Shown here: one piece after another, positions 59,313 through 64,000 of the stretch
Numbering within the stretch: the first letter of the stretch is position 1
Layout of the letters: each line of letters starts with the position of its first letter
Source of the DNA: Earliella scabrosa
Taxonomy: Eukaryota; Basidiomycota; Agaricomycetes; Polyporales; Polyporaceae
DNA: 64,000 bases
Direction of reading: 5' to 3'
Assembly (NCBI GenBank): GCA_022605405.1
Contig: JABYQQ010000023.1
Location: 248,001-312,000 of the forward strand
The notes under the pieces: generated by a model
The model's database searches: none
The model's input: the letters and a program-made list of their open reading frames with translations, nothing else
Told to the model about the DNA's origin: nothing
Program-made: the position numbers and the translations under genes

Positions 59313-60400
59313 TCGCTTTCTCTTCAGCTTTCCATCTGTCCTGTTTTCGCTCGCACTTGCTCTCTTCTTGCTTTCCCCTAGTCGTCCTCGCCATGCCTGC
59401 TGCCCAAGTTCATCTCCAAGTCTGTCCCCTCCCTCTTGGCACTTGCAATAACCCTTCATCCTGATCTCTTCAGATCTTTTCTCGGCTCTTCGGCCAGTCT
59501 ACCGCGCCCACCTTCATCCGTTGGTCTGCTTTCATGCACGTGAGTCAGCGCCTTGCGTGCCTACCCCCTACTACTACCTTTCCTCCTTTGCTATAGGCAA
59601 TGCACGCGGCGGGATATCGAGTCCAGCACGGCCGCGGTCTCAAACGCCGTTTCATCCCGCCCGCTTCCTTCGGCCGGAACAAGATCTCAATCTGTCAGGT
59701 ACAAAGCACGCCTCCCACCCCCGGCTTGCCACTGACGCCCTCCTAGCCTAAGCGGGGCCTTCTGGATAGATCATCTCAGAAACAGTGAGTTTCATTCGAC
59801 CACACCTTGCGTTCTCCTTGGTTAACCCAACCTTCAGCATTGCAAGGCTTCTGCAAGCCCAGCATGGCGTCGATCTCACCGCCGTCCGACGCCTGCTTCG
59901 CCCAGCTTAGTTTGTGCCCAACTAGCCCCGTAGTCATGTAGCCCCGTCCGTCCTGTGTCCTCCTCTTCTTGAATCACATCCTGCGGGGCCATCTTAACAC
60001 TGCCGAGCGTGAAGGCCATCCGGACCGCACCTCCCACACAGCGAATATCTGCGTGCCATATCCTCTGGCCCCCACTTGTCCTGTTTCAGCCTGCGTGCGC
60101 CCTCCGGCCTCAGCGTGTGGAGTCCGCTCAAAATCCTGTTTGAAAGCCGTTCTTGCACCCTGTACCGCTCCTCTCCCAACCCTAGTTTGATCCCATCGGT
60201 AGCTACCACAGCGCTGGCGGCAATTTGGCTCCACGCCAGTTTTCAGCCCCAACACCGGGACGTGTCGCCCAGGGCGCACGGTCAGCGTGTTGGGCGCACA
60301 CGGGGCGTGAAGCGTGTGCGGCATCCACCGGTGTGCAGGGAGCGGACCCGTGCACGATTTTGCAGACTGGTCTCCAACCACGTGCATCGGCCGTGCCACG
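59313..60400 (+). repeat. 1,088 bp direct repeat, unit 1
   Basis: This unit and 60,640-61,727 appear identical at every position I compared, at a constant offset of 1,327 bp. The unit contains the complete small gene (copy 2) and about 490 bp downstream. The two units are separated by 239 bp of unrelated sequence. Perfect identity implies very recent duplication, gene conversion, or an assembly duplication. Confidence 0.9.
59393..59910 (+). CDS. Small conserved five-exon protein, copy 2
   Basis: Exons 59,393-59,419; 59,474-59,539; 59,597-59,698; 59,747-59,784; 59,838-59,910 join in frame to 101 residues. It begins MPAAQVHLQIFSRLFGQSTA, and FIRWSAFMHAMHAAGYRVQH, GRGLKRRFIPPASFG and QPKRGLLDRSSQK align to copy 1. 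It ends VRRLLRPA. The conserved core GYRVQHGRGLKRRF is the same in all copies. No signal peptide or membrane segment is seen; the protein is basic and could bind nucleic acid. Function unknown. Confidence 0.7.
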
Positions 60401-60639
60401 CGGGGACGCGTCGACGACGTTGCACGCGGCTCTACCAGGGCGCAGTGCATGCACCGTACCCCGGGGTCGTCTACAAGCAAATTTGGCTCAGCACTCCTGC
60501 AGGTCGTGGACAGCTTGTCGGTACTCCGCACAGAGGTTCGCCAGCCCGGGTGGCCATGCGAAACGTGCTCGCGCCCGTCCGTCGACCCTCTTCCACTAGG
60601 TATGGGCGCGCGCACCTCGCTCAACACCTTTCCCCGGTG
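60401..60639. other. Spacer between the two direct-repeat units
   Basis: 239 bp with no gene. It starts CGGGGACGCGTCGACGACG, again resembling the 40 bp minisatellite consensus, and runs to the junction with unit 2. Confidence 0.5.
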
Positions 60640-61727
60640 TCGCTTTCTCTTCAGCTTTCCATCTGTCCTGTTTTCGCTCGCACTTGCTCTCTTCTTGCTT
60701 TCCCCTAGTCGTCCTCGCCATGCCTGCTGCCCAAGTTCATCTCCAAGTCTGTCCCCTCCCTCTTGGCACTTGCAATAACCCTTCATCCTGATCTCTTCAG
60801 ATCTTTTCTCGGCTCTTCGGCCAGTCTACCGCGCCCACCTTCATCCGTTGGTCTGCTTTCATGCACGTGAGTCAGCGCCTTGCGTGCCTACCCCCTACTA
60901 CTACCTTTCCTCCTTTGCTATAGGCAATGCACGCGGCGGGATATCGAGTCCAGCACGGCCGCGGTCTCAAACGCCGTTTCATCCCGCCCGCTTCCTTCGG
61001 CCGGAACAAGATCTCAATCTGTCAGGTACAAAGCACGCCTCCCACCCCCGGCTTGCCACTGACGCCCTCCTAGCCTAAGCGGGGCCTTCTGGATAGATCA
61101 TCTCAGAAACAGTGAGTTTCATTCGACCACACCTTGCGTTCTCCTTGGTTAACCCAACCTTCAGCATTGCAAGGCTTCTGCAAGCCCAGCATGGCGTCGA
61201 TCTCACCGCCGTCCGACGCCTGCTTCGCCCAGCTTAGTTTGTGCCCAACTAGCCCCGTAGTCATGTAGCCCCGTCCGTCCTGTGTCCTCCTCTTCTTGAA
61301 TCACATCCTGCGGGGCCATCTTAACACTGCCGAGCGTGAAGGCCATCCGGACCGCACCTCCCACACAGCGAATATCTGCGTGCCATATCCTCTGGCCCCC
61401 ACTTGTCCTGTTTCAGCCTGCGTGCGCCCTCCGGCCTCAGCGTGTGGAGTCCGCTCAAAATCCTGTTTGAAAGCCGTTCTTGCACCCTGTACCGCTCCTC
61501 TCCCAACCCTAGTTTGATCCCATCGGTAGCTACCACAGCGCTGGCGGCAATTTGGCTCCACGCCAGTTTTCAGCCCCAACACCGGGACGTGTCGCCCAGG
61601 GCGCACGGTCAGCGTGTTGGGCGCACACGGGGCGTGAAGCGTGTGCGGCATCCACCGGTGTGCAGGGAGCGGACCCGTGCACGATTTTGCAGACTGGTCT
61701 CCAACCACGTGCATCGGCCGTGCCACG
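60640..61727 (+). repeat. 1,088 bp direct repeat, unit 2
   Basis: Second unit of the direct repeat, carrying the third small gene. The match to unit 1 ends at CCGTGCCACG; after it the two flanks differ completely. Confidence 0.9.
60720..61237 (+). CDS. Small conserved five-exon protein, copy 3
   Basis: Same exon structure and, as far as I can tell, the same 101-residue product as copy 2: exons 60,720-60,746; 60,801-60,866; 60,924-61,025; 61,074-61,111; 61,165-61,237. The upstream sequence identical to copy 2 is only about 80 bp, so the promoter may differ. If the assembly is right it is a fresh gene duplication. Confidence 0.7.
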
Positions 61728-62207
61728 GTGGCCCGGGAACACGGGCTCACGCACGTTTTCCCGCTCATGAGGCTCGACCGTCGCTCGTCCCTCCCTCGTC
61801 CCCCGTCCACCGAGCATAGTCCACAGCCGCATTTCCGTGTTCCTGCCTAACTTGCCCGCCGGCGACACCGCGCCCCACTAGAGGCCGCGCGAGCTCAACG
61901 GCCCCGCGCTCATTACGGGGCCTACGACTGGTCCCCGCTGCAACCGCCGCGGCTGTCCTGCTCAGTTCGCCGGCTGCTCTTTTGGCTTGCGCATGCGTAG
62001 AGGTGGCTTGCACCTCGTCTCTGCCGATCAATGTCCAGCGCTCCCTGGCGCACTGACCCCGGCATTCCGTCGTGCCCGACGGCCAGCTCCTTTGCGGGGC
62101 CCTCTCCACGTCTCGCCCAAAGCGAGGGCTCAGCCCCCATCACGCGCACACGCGATCTCCGTCTGCGCGGCATAGTTCAGTGTCCTGTATTCTATTAGGC
62201 CAAAGGC
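61728..62207. other. No supported gene
   Basis: GC-rich stretch between the direct repeat and the next leftward gene. Only overlapping shadow frames are seen. Confidence 0.4.
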
Positions 62208-63007
62208 TTAGTGACCGTGTTGCCCAACCGGGTTCTGTTCGTGTAGCAGAGTATTCATCTCCCTCTGCGCACTCCATTCAGCCACCCGCCACCATTGTGA
62301 ATTCAGAAGTCCGCTTCCTCACCTCGATAGTGTCAAGTTCCTGAGCCAGACGCTGAGACCTCGCCCCCAATCTTGCGAGTCTGAGTCTTCGCAGCGCCAA
62401 TGCAATGTTGCGGTCAACATTGGCATAGCGCACTCCACGCTAATATTACGTGCATATTCCACCCAAACAACCAACGGTTACTTCTCCTCGTCACTGCCAA
62501 CCTGAGGCTGAGGTACTCACATTCAAGTTCAGATGTTCTCCGCCACCATTGGAACGGCCTTCCTAGTAGGAGTTAGAGCACGCTCGCTCACCGCATAGCA
62601 TGGATGGGACTTACCAGCACGCCCCTATCCGCCCAGGCCCGGAAAACCTCAATGCTTCCCTGGTTCCTCGGCACACCCCCCGTTGTTCCCCCTTCATCAT
62701 TCTGCTCCGTCCCGCTGGTAGGCCCGTTCCCGCCTCCGTCGTGTAACCTTGCATCTCGCCATGGCACCGGCCACGATGTCGCCGCCCACATCCGGTCTAC
62801 GTTCTCGCCGTCCATCCGCCCCGGTTCAGCGGGACCCATGAGAGGTGGAGGAGAGTCTCTCCCGTCCACTGGCATGAGAGGCGGTGGCGAATCTCTCCCG
62901 TCGTCCGGGCTCAGAGGGGGAGGTGTATCGCTGGCGTCCGGCTCGACTCTGGCCAGATTTGCTGTCTCCCGCTCGCGTAGGCGAACACTATAGAGCGGCG
63001 GACCCAT
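62208..63007 (-). CDS. Small proline-rich protein, unknown function
   Basis: Four exons (63,007-62,615; 62,562-62,521; 62,439-62,323; 62,264-62,208) join in frame to 202 residues. The N-terminal exon repeats DGRDSPPPLM twice (SPDDGRDSPPPLMPVDGRD) and is otherwise disordered in appearance. It continues to GSIEVFRAWADRGVL. Exons 3 and 4 form a basic helix likely to be a coiled coil (RNIALALRRLRLARLGARSQ, RLAQELDTIEREMNTLLHEQ). Donor sites are GTAAGT, GTGAGT and GTGAGG and the frame is kept across all three introns, which is the main support that the gene is real. I do not recognise the family. It follows another leftward gene by 129 bp. A longer N-terminus from an unseen upstream exon is possible. 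Confidence 0.6.
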
Positions 63008-63135
63008 GGAAGGTGAAGCAAGGGAAGCGTGGGCAACGTTGGACGCGCCAGCTCACGCGCATCGCGTATTTTCTATCGGAGAGAGGGGATCTCGGCTGCC
63101 GCCCAGGTCCGCTAGGCGCGTTGTCTATATACAAG

Positions 63136-64000
63136 CTAATCGTCGTACGAAGGATACCCGCGAGAGCCACTGACGGCGAGCAGGACTGGGATCTCGGGTT
63201 TGTGGACGACTCGCAGACCTCCGCGTTCGCGAGGATCGTCATCAGTCCAAACCGCAGACAGCCAGCCGTCGTCGACCGGCTTAGGCTCCGGGTAGCGCGT
63301 CAACCAGTACCGCCCCTCCGTCTCCACTCCACAGAACGCCTCTTCCGTGTGCGTCCCAACGTCGCGGTAACGTTTGGTCTGCGCCACCTCCGCCGTCGCT
63401 TTCGCTATGCCTTTCGTAGTGGCGCCTTCGTATTGGAAAAGTCCCTGTAATAGGTCAGCCGGATGTCTTGAGTTGCGGGCGCGCCGTACGCACCACCGGT
63501 AGATGGGACTTGGTCCACCTCACCAGACGTTGAATCTGCTGGCGGGTGTCGGCCGGCTCTCCTTCGCAGGTGTCCGCTGTCATCTGGATCATCTTCGCGC
63601 GGAAGAACTCCCACACAATCGGCTCTCCGCAATCGCGCTCGCGCGACCATTGCGCCCGCAGGAACAGCACTAGCTCTGACATCCACTCCGTGTCCCTCGC
63701 TGGCAGCTTCAGATAATCTGAAGCCAACAGCAGCAGGATCACGTCGTAGATGTGGCCGTCGTTCCAGCTGAATCCGTGAAGGCATAGTGGGATCTGGATT
63801 TGTGTGTCAGCCCCAGCTACCAGACAACATGCTAACGTTACTTACATTGATGCGTCGCGGCAGACGATTGATCCTGATGTAGTATCGCACCTCATCGGCG
63901 GTGGCCTCGGGCCCGGACGACGAGTTCTCGCTGGGCCAACGCGCGTAGGTGAACACATGAAGTGGGGACAGCGCCCCCAGATGCGCCAGCCCCAGCGGGA
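63136..64000 (-). CDS. Partial gene of unknown function, continues beyond the window
   Basis: Three exon segments are visible (64,000-63,846, open at the window edge; 63,793-63,494; 63,444-63,136) with 52 and 49 bp introns that keep the frame. The visible 254 or so residues include HVFTYARWPSENSSSGPEAT, DEVRYYIRINRLPRRIN, GHIYDVILLLLASDYLKLPA, VLFLRAQWSRERDCGEPIVW and a C-terminal part GRYWLTRYPEPKPVDDG ending SRGYPSYDD. The composition is that of a folded soluble protein. I do not recognise a domain. The N-terminal part lies outside the window. Confidence 0.7.

Overview
The window reads as nuclear DNA of a basidiomycete fungus, most likely an agaricomycete. It is GC-rich. Genes are split by many 49-67 bp introns (mostly GT-AG, a few GC-AG), and the recognisable families are typical of mushroom-forming fungi: KDZ transposase, NACHT-type NLRs, a Tet-like dioxygenase and an EthD-like barrel protein. 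No rRNA, tRNA, CRISPR array or prokaryotic operon was found. Most of the window is accessory sequence made of mobile elements, decayed genes and duplicated blocks. The rightmost 2 kb looks like ordinary host genes.

Layout. 0.8-2.3 kb: Gag region of a Ty3-type retrotransposon, cut off by an AT-rich insertion. 3.3-6.3 kb: broken KDZ transposase gene with a 557 bp CACTA-like miniature element inside its catalytic domain. 7.6-10.1 kb: a six-exon NLR gene (helical N-terminus plus NACHT). 13.3-14.0 kb: fragment of a DUF6589-type protein, followed by a 270 bp miniature element at 14.5 kb. 17.3-19.8 and 33.9-35.4 kb: two halves of a non-coding block that is also present, uninterrupted, at 49.4-53.5 kb. 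35.7-36.2 kb: EthD-like pseudogene. 42.9-43.3 kb: dynein light chain (LC8) pseudogene. 44.3-46.8 kb: a second NLR, paralogous to the first. 53.9-54.3 kb: ten AAATATTT-like motifs. 54.8-56.2 kb: a 40 bp minisatellite. 56.9, 59.4 and 60.7 kb: three copies of a small five-exon gene, two of them in an apparently exact 1,088 bp direct repeat. 62.2-64.0 kb: two multi-exon genes of unknown function, the second leaving the window.

The centrepiece is a 14.2 kb segment (19,770-33,937) bounded by about 155 bp imperfect terminal inverted repeats and a 6 bp direct repeat CTACTG. It carries an RNase H-fold DD(34)E integrase gene, a 1,029-residue protein ending in a Tet-like 2OG-Fe(II) dioxygenase domain, a 557-residue protein with a Cys/His cluster, a BTB-like gene, and a decayed copy of a host BET (bromodomain plus NET) gene. 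The paralogous block at 49.4-53.5 kb has no such segment, and its sequence at the matching point looks like the unoccupied site. I infer a large integrase-type DNA transposon that carries a putative DNA-base dioxygenase and has captured a host chromatin gene. Coding parts were assembled by joining exons whose splice sites keep the frame. No database search was possible, so family names rest on motif recognition.
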